The notes under the pieces are model-generated. The model was not told where the DNA came from and did not search any database. It worked only from the letters and a program-made list of their open reading frames with translations. DNA of 64,000 nucleotides from Lutraria lutraria (taxonomy: Eukaryota; Mollusca; Bivalvia; Venerida; Mactridae), in the NCBI GenBank assembly GCA_964023205.1, contig OZ026844.1:14308790-14372789 (forward strand), read 5' to 3'. Made by a program: the position numbers and the translations under genes. This document shows positions 10,879 through 23,928 of the stretch, piece by piece (within the stretch, counting starts at the first letter, position 1; the number at the start of each line of letters is the position of its first letter).

Positions 10879-13391
10879 GACGCGTGTAGAAAACTAGAGA
10901 TTATTATATCGACCTTGTTGTGGAGTATTTGATTTCATATACTATCGATTAGAACCATTTCCAGCAGGACGTTTGAGAGAGGACTAGGTTGACAAGAGCC
11001 GTGCAAATAAAAGGTACCGAGTCAGTTTATATTTTTTCACGTTTTCAAAACTGTTGTGCTGGTTTTAAATTCGAGTTTCGCTCTGTTTAATTTTGTAATA
11101 ATAAACTTATTGTGTTGTCTTTATGTTTTGAAGTATAGTAAATTTAATGTTCATGTATTGTTTTTCTGTCATATGATATAGAATTGTGAAATATTGAAAT
11201 ACAATTTCGCAACAATTCTAGGTTCTGCTACAGTGTAGTCTATTTAAGTTAATATATTTATTATTCATTGAAATAAATAACATTAATGATAAAATAAGGA
11301 TACATGTATAACTTTACAATTGATCTATATAGCAGCATCAGAATTTGATAATGCTTTTTTCTGAACATCACCGAGTGACTGCAAGGTCGAAACTAATTCA
11401 TCTTAGTCATACATATGCACCAGCTCTTCAACCTCGTAAAAATCGACTGTGGTATGACCTTGGTTGCAAATTAACATTCATGACACGGAAACGGTCAAAT
11501 GGGGGCCATGACCGCCCTTTTTATCAGTGAACCCTGTCTATTTTGAAAGAACACAGACTTTTGCTTTGTTAGTCAGTTCGTTGACTCGTGTCGAATTGTA
11601 ATTAAAACTTCATAATACAATTTTCTAACCTAGTGCGAAGAGGTCATTTCGAAATAACATAATTGATTTGTCTTCACTGATAGTGTTTTATGATAACTTT
11701 GTGCATTAAAACTGACTACAAAAGGGTAGACCGTTTATAAACATAATTGCATTAGTATATGGACGTTAATTCATTAACGTGATTAAATAAAATGTCTTTG
11801 TATCTAGACAAAACGTGAATGTTTATTTTTATAACAAGCTAGGCATAGTAATACAAACGACTAGGCCTTATGAAAAGTTCAAAACTCGTCTGTTCATACC
11901 CATTGTCTATGTATTCAGTGTGGTTATGATATTGTTTCCCATGAAAAAATATGCCTTGATATGTCCGATGGACCGTTCACAGTCACTTTATGAATATCCG
12001 CGAATACTAGTTTTTTTTTTTTTGACAAAAACTTATACAAAGCGCTTATCTTCGATTGGTATAAATTCATGTTTAAAAGGCGTTTGCATAAATACTTAGG
12101 CAATTGAATTGTATTGTCTGCTACTGAAATCGATTTTTTATGTGTGACCGGCTGACCTGTCGAAATTTAACATATATAATTATCGTCTTGTAAACGTAGA
12201 TAGTATGTATTTGACTTGAAATTTACGTAACTATTATATAATTATAGCATATACACGAATACTATAATACGATATTCTATAGTACGTACTGACATGTTCG
12301 TGAACATGATTTCGATTGTTCCGCGGTACACAATGTTCCTGTTTCTAACCTGAATGATAAAAATAAAGAAAACAAAGTGACTATTCGTGAGTATTCATTT
12401 TCAGTTCTGGAATTTACCTTCTTAAAGAGTCCACTGCCCGTGTTTGCTGATCCCCGTTGACTCTTTCTGTGTCTAGTTTATTGCCTGTAAACCCGTTCAT
12501 TGGATGGTGTGTGCTGTAAAGCAGTTAGATATGATTTTGATTTAATGCATTATGACGTGTTCTTCTTTATCTCTAACGGATATGAAGCAGGAATAATTAT
12601 TGACTTTTCATCCCGTTTACTACTGGGAAGCAATCAATGCACTGATCAATATATGACTAAATAAAGATATTAGATAAACACATTAATTAAGTTTGAGAGA
12701 CCGTGTCGGAAACTTGACCTTCTGTTGCGTATATTTACCAGGAAAATATGAAACCATTTCCATAAAATTTCCATATATCATGTATTAAATATTCTAGATA
12801 TAACTTTGCTTGTTCTTATTTAAGGATATACACGGAGTACTTATGCCAAGTTTGTAAATAGTATTTGATATGCGTGGATATTCGTTTGAAGACATAACTC
12901 ACACCACACTATTAAATATAAAGACAATTTGACCAGGAAATACTGATTTGCCAAGTCATAAGTGTTTCTTTACTTCAAGTCCTGTTTGCAATATGATATT
13001 AAAGTTGTGTCGTTTAGCTAGCTTCTGTTTAATTGGTTTATAAGTACAATGTATGTTTATAATTAAGCTCACATTAAGTATGTATTATACGAGGTTACAT
13101 GTCAACTTAAATATTTTCTTATAATGAGATTAAATTTTTACTTGTATGTAAATTTGTAGTTGTTACATAATTTCAGACTTTGTGACTGTCATAAAAGCTG
13201 TTGAACTTATTCAATAACGTTCATATCTCTCTTTCTGATACGTGTACGCGTCTAGGGCCGACATATACAGTCTACTGAACATTATATTACTGACTCACTT
13301 TATTGTTTACTCTAAATGGTTATTTCATATTCTATCCGGACACAAATGTATATACATCTGTAATTTGCACACGAATAATAGATAATTTGTG

Positions 13392-13470
13392 TAGTGGAAA
13401 TATTATGCTGTTGTTAAAGGGAGGTTATTTCTCACGAGCGGGCCTCTCTGGAGAGGTTGTAAGCTACTGT
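13392..13470 (+). mobile_element. Fragment of the same MITE-like family
   Basis: Only the right part remains: 'gtagtggaaa tattatgctg', then 'gaggtt' and 'ctctctggagaggttg', ending near actgta. The open frame across it is fortuitous. Confidence 0.55.
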
Positions 13471-13930
13471 ATATGTATATATATATGAATACTCTTATCC
13501 TCATATAATCAGAAATACACGTACTGTATTAGCTCGCGTCAAGTACCGTCCCAAGGCCCTTTTCTATAAATTTCGCATTTCTATCTGCATGGAAAAGTCA
13601 TCATCTGAGGGAAATGAGATCATTTTGTTTCCATATACATGTATTGGTATAACCAGAAACAGTCATTTTTCTGCATATATCAGTTCCTGCTATGTATAAT
13701 AACGTTGTTCATTTATGTATGTATATAATCGTTTTTGTTGTAACTCGTCAATTACTTACGTGGAATAAGAGTTCGTATAACAAATTATGTTGATTCATAT
13801 GTCGACTGTTGATATATGATATAGGATCTGCATCAGGCAACTTGTTTCGTTATTAATGCATCCACAAATGGCAAACAAGTCATTTACGATATCAAATTGG
13901 TATAGCACGCCTTGACTCACGGTGTACAAA

Positions 13931-13938
13931 TATATAAA
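13931..13938 (+). promoter_or_regulatory. TATA box of gelsolin-like gene 1
   Basis: TATATAAA lies 68 bases upstream of the ATG, which would place transcription start near 13960 and leave a 5' UTR of about 40 bases. Gelsolin-like gene 2 has a TATA box at a similar distance (75 bases). The pyrimidine run and AG at 13947-13960 could instead be an acceptor for an upstream non-coding exon. Confidence 0.45.
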
Positions 13939-13998
13939 CGGTGAATTTTTCTCTTTCAAGGTTACAAACAGGAAAGTTTTGACTTCTAAGAAAACACG

Positions 13999-16900
13999 AT
14001 GGGTAAGTTTATAATTACAGTATCAATTTCTTACTAAGAATGAAACAAGATTAAGAATTTTCATAAACTTGAGACATGATATAACAACTTCAATATCACG
14101 AGAACACGGTGCATAGAGGATGATATAGTAGTGGCGTTGATGATAATGATGATGATAATAAATTTAGTAGTTCATTGACCCATTTTAGGATGTTTTCGAT
14201 TGCTGACTCAGTTAGAAGTCTGTGTCGGAATTTGATGTAAGTATCTAGAATTGCGTGTAGCCAATATGTCATAATTTACGCCTCTTTACCTAATTACAAA
14301 TGTAGTATCATTGACAAATATGTAAATGAAATAAAACAGTGATTTCCGTATAATTATAGTTATTATAATCAGTTATTCTAATCACAGTGCAATCTCTTCA
14401 GAGGGACCCTGTCTAGAGCAACAACCTCCCTTCAACAACATGATTTTTCCCACAGCACGATTTAACTATAAATGTAACCTCTCTAAGCAACAACCTCTCA
14501 AGAACAACATAATTTTGCTTTTTCTAAAGGGTGTTGCTTTGGAGAGGTTGTACTGTATACACATTGTAAACTGAGAAGTGTCAGCCGCATGTTTATATTC
14601 AAAATAGATGAAACAAGGACGTGACATATGCTTCCGCTGTTTGTGATCATGATATTTGATATTTTATTACCATCTAATGATTTCCCTCTCAAAGTACAAG
14701 TGCTTGAAAACGAAAGAAAACACTTCAGATTTCTTAACTATAACATAGACGGAAATATCAACTAATACAGGCATAACGAACTTAGTTTAAAATCAGAGTT
14801 AAAATCCACGGACACTCTTAAGACTATCATTATAAGATGTTCACAATAATTATGTCCTGGACTTGCTGCTACTCCTCTCTTGTTTTATCAACATTATTAT
14901 TAGTATCCATTATACATGTATGTAAATACATACAGTAATTGAGTGCACTTTAAGTAAATAAGCTTAATTATGTGTGCAATTTAAGTAAATGGTCGAGTTT
15001 ATGAGTGCACATTAAGTATAATTATGAACTTATGAGTTCATAAGCTTATGTGTGCACTTTAAGTAAACGGTCGAATGCATGGGCGCACTTTTACTAAATG
15101 ATCGTGTATGGGCGCACTTTAACTAAGTGATCGAGTGTATGGGCGCACTTTAACTAAGTGATCGAGTGTATGGACGCACTTTGAGTAAATGATCGAGTTG
15201 TTAATGAGTGCACTTTAAGTTAAAGAGCTTATGACTGCTGTTTAAGTAAGTGTCGAATTTATGAGTGCATTTTAACTAGATGAGTTTATTTATTATACTT
15301 CCAGCTTTAAGAAAACAGAAACAGTATGACTGGAAAGATTCCAACCTGGCTTTATTTGGTTCTGATACTGAACGACAAGTTAAAAGTAAGAAATACCGCA
15401 ATTAATGTAACATAAATAGTCAGTAAATCATGATTATCACGTGATAAAATAAACTTGCCGTGAACCTTGTAATGGAAATCAAAGCACTGCAAGGAGTGTC
15501 AGTAATAAATTTACGTACGTTAATCATTAATCATACTTATTTGCATATACGTGTTCTTATGAATTTCATTACACTGGTTTTGTTATTCAACTTTTGTACA
15601 TGTATATGATTACATACGTTATTTTTATATCGCCTATGCTTTTAAATGTCAACGATCAAACTCTGGAAATTCTTGTACATTGTAAATAATGAACATTTTG
15701 CAATCAAACTTGTGATTTCTCAAATATATTTATATTTTTATTTATAGAGGAATCCGCTGAACAAGAACCGGCATGGAAGAATGCAGGACAGAAAGTTGGT
15801 ATTCAGATATGGAGAATTGTGGTACGTTGTAGAGCATTCTTATTTCGTTTTCTCATAATCCTTAAGCAACAGAGCGTAACTTATGTCCCACGTGATCTAT
15901 AATTGATATCATCAATCATTACTTCTTATTTACCGACTTTACGAGGCGAATTGGAACTTGAACTTTATTTTGAACAACATACTTACTTCCCTTGATGTTT
16001 AGTTCAATTTGGTTAAGGTAGTTTTGGTGTTTTACAAATTGTGGAGTTTTTATGATATTATCTGATAAATCTGCGTCAACATCGCCTAATGCTCATGTTA
16101 AGTGTGTCTCATCACATTTAAATATAATCATAGAAACTTCAATTAGTGAATAAACAAGATTACATGTATCTTTGTTTTCTATGTTTACAGAAATTCAAGG
16201 TAACATCATGGCCAAAAGATGAGTATGGCAACTTTTTCGATGGAGATTCATACATCATACTTAACGTACGTATATAAACATGCATACACGTGCATGAACT
16301 GATAACATAAAATTACAATTGTTTAACTGGTGTTGATAAGCATTATATCATACATTCAAGTACACTTACGGTCCAGGTAATCATGTTTCAATATCTAGGA
16401 TATCACCAGAGACAAAAATAGTTCTTTGAAATAAAGACTTCATTTTATATACAGAATACTGATCTTATTTAATGAAAAACAATACACATATCAGATAAAA
16501 CTTGAAGCATATAAAAATTAATGTACCATTCACGAATCTAGCTTGTGGATACCAGTGCTATGTTGAAACGTAATACACTCACCAGGAAGATTTAAATTTG
16601 TGTGTTTATTTAACTTAAAAACTCAGACGCCATACATAATATTTGAAAGCGATTTTAAATATTGTTTGCCTGGTATAGAAATATGTCTAACGTATGGTAC
16701 AAATGAAAAAAAAACTTGATTTCAAATTCGTACTGTTATTTCTTTAAGTATGTGTACCACATGGTATCATTAATAGATTAATACAAAATATGTACAGACA
16801 TCCAAGTTCCAATATTTATTATGTTCCTTTAAAAACCAATGTACCAATAATTAGGAGACTATTATTATGTTCCTTTTAAAAGCATTTGTAAAAATATTAT

Positions 16901-19900
16901 TTTCTCTAATCTATGATGTATAAACAGGCAGAATATACGTGTTATTTGTGAATTCAAATTCAGTAGGATGGGTTTTCTTTTGTAACTGAGCTCCGTTTAT
17001 AAAAGAACAAATTTCATAATTTATATATGCTATATAATATCACTTAAAATGCTTATGAAGTAATGGGTAGTTTATTCTGAAGATATCTTTTGATATTACA
17101 CCAAACACACAACTATCACGTTAGTGCGATATACTTGTAACTTAGAGTCTCGATTGCAACTAGTCATACCCTTTTATGAAAATTTGACAAAAATATCGAT
17201 ATTCCTCCATATGTGGACAAGTTGCAATCTCCTCATTGAAGATTTAGTTGGTACTGGTTAGTTTACAGTCCATGAAAACTGCTTAGGTGAACCGACCGCC
17301 GTATGCACCTAAAACACCGGAGAAAAACAACGTTAAACCATCTGAAACGTAAATCAAACCTATCTTACAGACATACAAATATGAAGGAACTGAGGAATTG
17401 TTATACGACGTCCATTTTTGGATCGGGAAGTACAGTACACAAGATGAGTATGGTACAGCAGCTTACAAGACTGTAGAACTGGATACATTCCTGGATGATA
17501 TTCCTATACAACACAGAGAAGTCCAGGGTCATGAATCTGAACTCTTCAGGAGTTACTTTAAAGAAATCACGTGAGTAAACAAACAGTAATTGCGTGTAGT
17601 GTTGACTCATGCCATGTTAAAACCCGAATATATCCGAAACGGTACTTAAAGGTTCAATTAAAAGCTGGCCCCTAAAACAAACTATCAAAACCAGTACTCA
17701 TACATTTACTTATAGTTCAAAACTGTTCTTTATGAAAATTATTATATGACTTTAGGTAATATGATATTCTGCTAGACTAAATCTACCCGTGATGTTTATA
17801 GGTTATGACACAGTAAGCTCAAACCTTCGGTATCGTCATCAATTTAACATAGTTTTACACCTATATGTACTTTGTGTGTGACCTAAAATCGTTTTATCAA
17901 ATATGTCGTAACTATGTTGATTTGAATTAGGTTATGTTGATCAGCAAAGATTATTTCTATCAGGACACAAAGCCCCGTGACTTTCATCAATATGAGCCGT
18001 ATATGTTTACATTGATTTTTCATTATCACAAAACTGATGTGATAAGTTACATGTACTAGTTAGTGACAAAGGGCTCTTATATTTTTATACTTGGATCTAA
18101 GCAGGGACACTATTTTACATGTAATGTAGTATACCTGACCTAAGTTATATTGCAATAGAAAAATACACGTACTACGAGTACATTTGATATAAGCCAGTCT
18201 TTTGCAAACTCTAGGCTGCCCTTTCACATGCATACGTTTTTTAGTTAAATTTTATTGAATTATTTGGGAGGGGAGGTAGGTACAAGGTGCTTATTGATCT
18301 AATTGTGATACACACATTTATAATAATTAGTCATGACAGCAGATATAATGGTATTCTATGCCACAATGACGAACTTTATAAATGCAACCTTTCCTTCGAC
18401 ACCACTTCTTCATTATGAGTCGAAATTGAACTTTTCATTGAAAGTCGATATCTAGAGATACGGCCGAGGGGCGTTTTCTCCTTGTAAATTTAACTGGTCT
18501 CATAATTTTGGGAAGTAAGGTCTTGATTTCGTGTATTGTCATTTTGTGATTAAGAAATTTTGTCTTGGGTAGCTAAACGGAGCCCAAACTATTTATATTT
18601 GACATTATGATATTTGTCTCAAGGAAATGACTCTTTCGAGAATGATTTTATTTGGACATCCGACGATTATTGTTACAGGTATTTGAATGGGGGTGCTGAC
18701 AGTGGATTCAGACATGTTAAACCTGAACAGTACACTCCACGTCTGTTACATTTCCATGGTGATCGTCATGGTGTGACAGTTAAAGAAATACCCAAATGCC
18801 GTGACAACCTTGATAACACTGACGTGTATATTCTGGATCTTGGATTAAAACTCTACCAGTGGAATGGTCCTGGAAGTAACAAAGAAGAGAAGATGAAGGT
18901 ATGAATGTTAGCCTTAATTGTCCTGTCCATTACGTATTCTTAGTCCCCTATACTCATTTTGTATAATTCCTTTTCTGTTTGTGTTTTAATTTCATATTAT
19001 CACCTAAGAGTTTGTGTTCAACGTCTGGACTTCCAAGACAGTTAGACATACAACGGATCTGCTAACTCTCTGAATGTAGACCTTTCATTGACGGATCTCA
19101 TTACTAGTAGTTCTGGCGTAATATTTTGCAATTTGTAGCGACATAATTGCTTTTAATAGAATAGATATGCACGATATTTCATTCATTTACGTGCATGTAG
19201 TACGATGTCACGAAGTGGCTATCGTGGTTGAATGGATATGTACTCTACTTGTAATCACTAATCCCCGAATTCCACCTGGGGACCAACTTTCACACGCGAG
19301 GAAGCTGTCTTGCGAGCTTACAAGAGGCTGATGGTTCTACCAATGTGTTCCTCCTTTGTCAAAGCTAGAAGCACCAGTGAAAGCAATCAAAGTCAAGAGG
19401 TTGAATTGAATTGTATACATAAAAAATTATATGCTATCAATGGTTGTGGTATTTTATTATGTATAGACTATGATTGATTGTATCTCATTTCTACAGGGTT
19501 TGCTTTACTTGAAAAAACTACAAGACTCTCGTGGAGGTAAATGTAAGACAGAGACACTGGATTACGATCCTAATGATTTAGATGTACGTATTACATTATA
19601 TACACTGACTAGTTCAAGTAGTTGTAGTACCGGCATAGTCTACGAACAAATCATGGTCCCCCAAAACCATCTTTTTACATTTCTAATTAACACGCACATT
19701 CATGCCTGTAATATACCTGTGGAGCGGTAATTGGAATCCAAATAGATTCACTTAGTTTAGGTACAATTATACTATATTAGCAATTTGTGATAATTTGTGA
19801 TTTGTGATAACAACATAAAGCGCATGTACTATACAACACCATCATAGAATGTCTAAAAGAAAGAACAATGCCTTGACAGTAGATACCAGATAGGAAAGAG

Positions 19901-21742
19901 ATATAGATGATATATGGGGGACTCTAAAATGTTTAACTGGCTACTTGATGGTACTAGTATTTAAGTATATGAGTGATTTAAAGTTGAGTGAAACATGGTT
20001 ATACGTTAAGGAAATATTGTGTCTTGCAGAGCGAGTTTTATGATGTTCTGACGGAAGATAAAGGTGACGTTGACGAAGATCAACAAGAACAAAAAAGTGA
20101 TAAAACAAAAGAACTTCACAGGTTAGTGGTAGCTCAAGGATTTCAAGTTCAATTTAAGTGCCGGATGCATAACATTACTGTAAAACTGTATACACAGGAC
20201 GGATTTGAATGATAAAAAGTCGTTATTTTGAATCTAATTGTAACTAGTGATTTGCTACAAATGTGTGTATTTACTTTTATTAAATATGCCTTCTACGTTT
20301 AACAAATTAATTACACAAGGTAACTTCTAACAAATATATAATGATCGACTGCTTTGTTCAATTTTCAATTCTGTTTGTTTCATACGATAATGTATGCATT
20401 GTTTCCATGTATGTATTTTGTTATATATATCAGATATATAAATAAATAGATAAAAACATTTAGAAATCTATAGCTTCATTTTCTATGTACGAATTCTTGA
20501 TGTTGATTTAAACCGTTTTAACTTTATTTTATCTTTGCTTGCCAGATTATCTGATGCAACTGGAAAATTGACGATGACTTTAGAGAAGACTGGCAAAATT
20601 GAAAAGAAGGACTTTGACAGCAAGGTAAAGGTATTTTGTACTCTGGGCGGATACTCTTGTTTGACACTGCTTGGCTGTGTTCACACCGGTGTATTAAAGG
20701 CCCATTAGCTTTTTGAATTAAGTAATACGGAACAATAGATGAAATGACATTCAACTGTAAGACATATATTTCATTTATTGTTTTAAAACAGTATTTACAT
20801 AATGTATTTCTTTAGCCACATCTCGTAAACATGTTAGATATTTTTTTCTTATTTTTTACTAGGTAATTGAAAGAAATACTGTGCTATATTTCTATATGTA
20901 CATTGTGATTAAAAAAGAAAATTTCAGAATGTATTTATGGCAAGTAAAAGTCAGTTTTACTGATAAGACACCTTTCTAGGTAAAAAAAGACATACTATTA
21001 TTTTAACATCCAAAAAGCCAATGGGAGTTCAACGTCCATTTTAAGTTTCGAATAAAATACATTTGTGCTTATAAATCAGCTGTAGATTATGTCATATGTG
21101 ATACAAATCGTCATTAAATATGTATTGTTTTTATTGCAGGATGTTTTTATTTTTGACACAAAGGAATTTGTGTTTGTTTGGGTCGGACAACAAACCTCCC
21201 TATCCGAGAAACAAAACGCCATGACTTATGCTCACGTAAGCTTACATTAGAACATATATAGTATTGTTGTCATTTTAAGTCATTTATTTTAGAACCTAAT
21301 TTGAAATACAATCAAGTCACTTATATACTGAACCCTAAACTATGTATACGCTTGAGTTGAAACATATAATAAACCAATGTGAGTACTTGCAGGCTTGTGA
21401 TAATGATGCTGATTTCTATTACATAACTGTGTAAACTTCTGCATCCACCTGCAAATTGAGGGTTCAACGCAACAGTGTCGTAACTCATATTGAATTGAGA
21501 ACAAGTTACTACAGTGTTGCACTGAGCCCTCGATATTTATGCAGTTATCGTTTTACTGATATTATCAATGTTCTTATGGCTATGTATATACTATATAGTA
21601 TAGGTCTTTGTATATATATGTAAACGCTTCATTTGTTATATTACAGAACTATCTCATGAAGACAAACCATCCATTGGTCCCCATCGCTATCCTTAATGAA
21701 AAAAAGAAATCAAAGGCGTTTGAGTTGGCTCTTGCAGCATAA
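13999..21742 (+). CDS. Gelsolin/severin-like actin-binding protein, copy 1 (11 exons)
   Basis: Predicted 367-residue protein of three gelsolin repeats, the size of severin and of the short gelsolin-like proteins of annelids and molluscs. By family knowledge these bind, sever and cap actin filaments under calcium control. Exons: 13999-14002, 15305-15385, 15748-15821, 16191-16265, 17371-17570, 18679-18898, 19497-19583, 20030-20121, 20546-20624, 21140-21235, 21647-21742; all have GT...AG borders and compatible phases. The first coding exon is only ATG plus G. Repeat 1 covers about residues 50-150 ([32 protein letters not shown]). Repeat 2 covers about 165-265 ([21 protein letters not shown]). 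An acidic Asp/Glu/Gln linker follows (exon 8), then repeat 3 from about 280 ([16 protein letters not shown]). There is no signal peptide, so it is cytosolic. It is the tandem duplicate of 26479-36047. The villin headpiece and repeats 4-6 are absent. Confidence 0.9.
14384..14558 (-). mobile_element. MITE-like element of the 'acctctcc' family, reverse copy, in gelsolin 1 intron 1
   Basis: The order of phrases is the reverse complement of the 7682 copy. It begins acagtgcaatctcttcagag and ends ttggagaggttgtactgta. It is non-coding. Confidence 0.7.
14938..15288 (+). repeat. Degenerate ~31-bp tandem repeat in intron 1 of gelsolin-like gene 1
   Basis: About ten divergent units follow the pattern 'tatgggcgcacttt-aactaa-gtgatcgagtg'. 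The clearest are two 31-base copies around 15105-15170. The edges decay into variants with 'gtgcactttaagtaaa'. The array ends just before the acceptor of exon 2 (15304). Confidence 0.75.
17140..17350 (+). repeat. SINE-like repeat body in intron 4 of gelsolin-like gene 1
   Basis: It shares the core 'gacaaaaatatcgatat ... ccatatgtggacaagttgc ... tactggtta ... acagtccatgaaaactg' with 27945-28170 and, in reverse, with 28945-29180 and 34370-34514. No tRNA-like head is evident. It ends about 20 bases before exon 5. Confidence 0.55.
19205..19420 (+). repeat. tRNA-headed SINE-like repeat in intron 6 of gelsolin-like gene 1
   Basis: A tRNA-like head (A box 'cgtggttgaatggatatg', then 'cttgtaatcactaatccccgaattcc' near the B-box position) is followed by 'gaggaagctgtcttgcgagcttacaagaggctgatggttctacca', a typical SINE layout. 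It is non-coding. Confidence 0.5.
21456..21533 (-). mobile_element. 78-bp palindromic element, copy C
   Basis: Same element and orientation as copy B, with one base changed in the terminal tcga (ttga). It is 78 bases long and lies in the last intron of the first gelsolin-like gene. Confidence 0.85.
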
Positions 21743-21831
21743 ATACCACACCTGAACACAAACATTCTTAAAAAGCTACTATGTGGTGTCAGTGATACAA
21801 ATACAGTCTATTGTTTTTGTTTTTTTTTCTA

Positions 21832-21837
21832 AATAAA
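21832..21837 (+). terminator. Polyadenylation signal of gelsolin-like gene 1
   Basis: AATAAA lies 90 bases after the stop codon in T-rich sequence. A second AATAAA at 22278-22283 could end a longer 3' UTR. Confidence 0.5.
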
Positions 21838-22914
21838 AATCTTTTCTATGCCTTTGACCATTATGAAGTAGTTCGATTATTGAGTTGAGTTTATGGAGCA
21901 TACCATAGAAATATAGAATAGCCGTTAACAGACTGGACCTTACGAACACAAACTCCTGGAATCACTATGTGATGTCTCAAGAAGACAATGATGATCTGTG
22001 ACCATTTCCTGTGAATTTCGTTTGAATTTCTCCATGGATGAAGCTATGTATATCTACTAGGCTGACATATTATGAAGCAAGCATATGGACTAATACCACG
22101 GTATAGTGTGTTCATTGTGTGATGCGGCTTTTCTTTACATTTCAATTAAGTGTATCGTTCTTCGCTTGTCTTTGTTCCTGCTGCCAATTATTCATGTGTA
22201 TTCGTTTCTACGAAAGAAATGTAGAAAAATATATTGCACATCTCTGTATACTAATTTAAGTTCATTGTATTTACAAAAATAAAATTTCTAACCAATTGCT
22301 TTGTTCTGAATATATGCAACCATGCACATATGTATGCCTTTACCTTATAAAAAATGTTTGGGGCTGTTTGTATTTTGCCCCATTACATTAAGTGTATCTT
22401 TATGATGGGTGACCAACACGGTCAGTCGTAACTACTCAGGCATTCCTATCACTGAGAAGTAGGCCTCGTACTTGTGAAGGGTTACTAATAATGGTTTTAT
22501 TGTTTCCGGTCACTACTTTTTCAACACTAGGCACTCGTTTTCAAGAATCGTTCTCAGAATGGCAGACTTTCAAATGTTTTAATCTTGATAAAATGGGCAT
22601 CAATTTCCCATTGAAAGAGAAACAGGTTGTTTCCATCGTTGAATTCCCAGGGTCAGCCAAGATGGAAAGTAGCCCGTGAACAACAACAACAATATGACGG
22701 CTTGCCCGTTATGTCTGAGGCATTTTCTTTAGATAAACACCGAGGAGTTCCGATTGCAACACGGTGTTGGATCTAAACATATCGAAAGACGTTCAAAGAT
22801 GCACAAGTACTCATACTGCAAACTATTTTTTTAAGTAGCCTATTGTTGCGTGAAAAAGCCTTGCATCGATACACATGTAGCCTGTATATAATAGTACCTA
22901 ACAACAAAAAAGTG

Positions 22915-22995
22915 TTCTTGTAGTCGGCCTCGAACCTACAAAAATGTTTGTCCCGCAAGTTTCTATTGTCCGACGCTTAACCAATCCTACCTTAA
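22915..22995 (-). repeat. tRNA-like SINE head
   Basis: The reverse strand reads ggattggttaagcgtc (A-box-like), then after about 50 bases ggttcgaggcc (B-box match). It resembles a tRNA-Ser/Leu-derived head. No intact tRNA cloverleaf could be drawn, so I call it SINE-derived. Confidence 0.5.
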
Positions 22996-23928
22996 TCTGT
23001 ATAGAAATGTGTGCACGTGTTCCACTGAGTAATTTGTCTCTGCACCTGCTAACTTATTTTCAATTAGCAATACATATATACTATGTGGAATTTCAATGCG
23101 GCGCAAAATAATAACACGATGGCCTTGAAGTTGGTGCATAGCGCAATATATCAAACTAAAGCCATACGGCTGGTTTCATTCATGTAGTCCTCAGGTGAAA
23201 TGCGAATAACAATCGCTACTTAATATTGCAGAAATTGTATCGGGATGTACGCCCCTTTTCAACAGTCAGAGTTATATGCTAGTAGGAACTCAATTAGCCC
23301 GGGTATGTGTAACAAGACGAGTTCTCTTTAATAAATCTGCCTATAGCAGCACTCAGTTTTGAGTCCATATGTTTTACATGTTTATATATCTACATACTAC
23401 TTCCTTTATTGATAATTGTCTAAACTGTAATTGACTGTAAACTTTAATGTTCTTTTGTACAATAATTTGGTCGACATGTAGTTAGTATATAACAATTGTA
23501 AAATATTAGAAGATTATAGTTTTAAGGGAAAAACTGCTTTTAACATATTATGAAAGATATTTTAACAATTTATGCATACACTGATAACAAAGGGGTTTCA
23601 GGACTTTTTAATACACTGAAGTTCGTTGGAATTAATGTTTTAAGTCATGAATCAAGCAATGGTTAAATAACATTCCGTAATCCATAGTTACTCACAAATT
23701 AGAAATGTGATGTTTCATTCAAAATTAACACTGAATGTTTGAGCCAAGTCAGACAAATTTTTTTCGCAAATTATCAACAAACATGTTGTTATTCAATACA
23801 CAACCTGATCCTGTTGTAAAAACTGTAATATTGTCAATACAAAAAGCAAGTAATTGCATGAAGCTGGTAAACTGTTGGTAGAGAATGATCCAAACCGAAA
23901 TCTATCCGATGCGTTGATCACATACTAA

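Larger units (their letters stand above)
5180..13920. other. Intergenic stretch between the unrecognised gene and gelsolin-like gene 1
   Basis: I see no convincing exon here. Open frames on both strands near 8680-8950 overlap each other and have no supporting features. Contents are a local duplication near 6806-7010 ('gctccatagaat ... ctccattggc' twice), a palindrome (7554-7631), a MITE-like element (7682-7854), two short hairpins (8364-8403, 10391-10415), a repeat fragment (10143-10290), a TATA-rich stretch (10736-10878) and a MITE fragment (13392-13470). Confidence 0.5.
21743..23928. other. 3' flank of gelsolin-like gene 1 and spacer to macin gene
   Basis: It contains the 3' UTR of gelsolin-like gene 1 (to about 21850 or 22300), a possible repeat at 22400-22690 that carries a short meaningless open frame, and a reverse tRNA-like SINE head at 22915-22995. 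No other gene is seen. Confidence 0.5.

Noticed and set aside
18614..18678. Open frame extending exon 6 of gelsolin-like gene 1 to the left ([11 protein letters not shown]...)
   Set aside because: The acceptor tgttacag ending 18678 gives the length and phase matching copy 2. The leftward extension has no gelsolin similarity.
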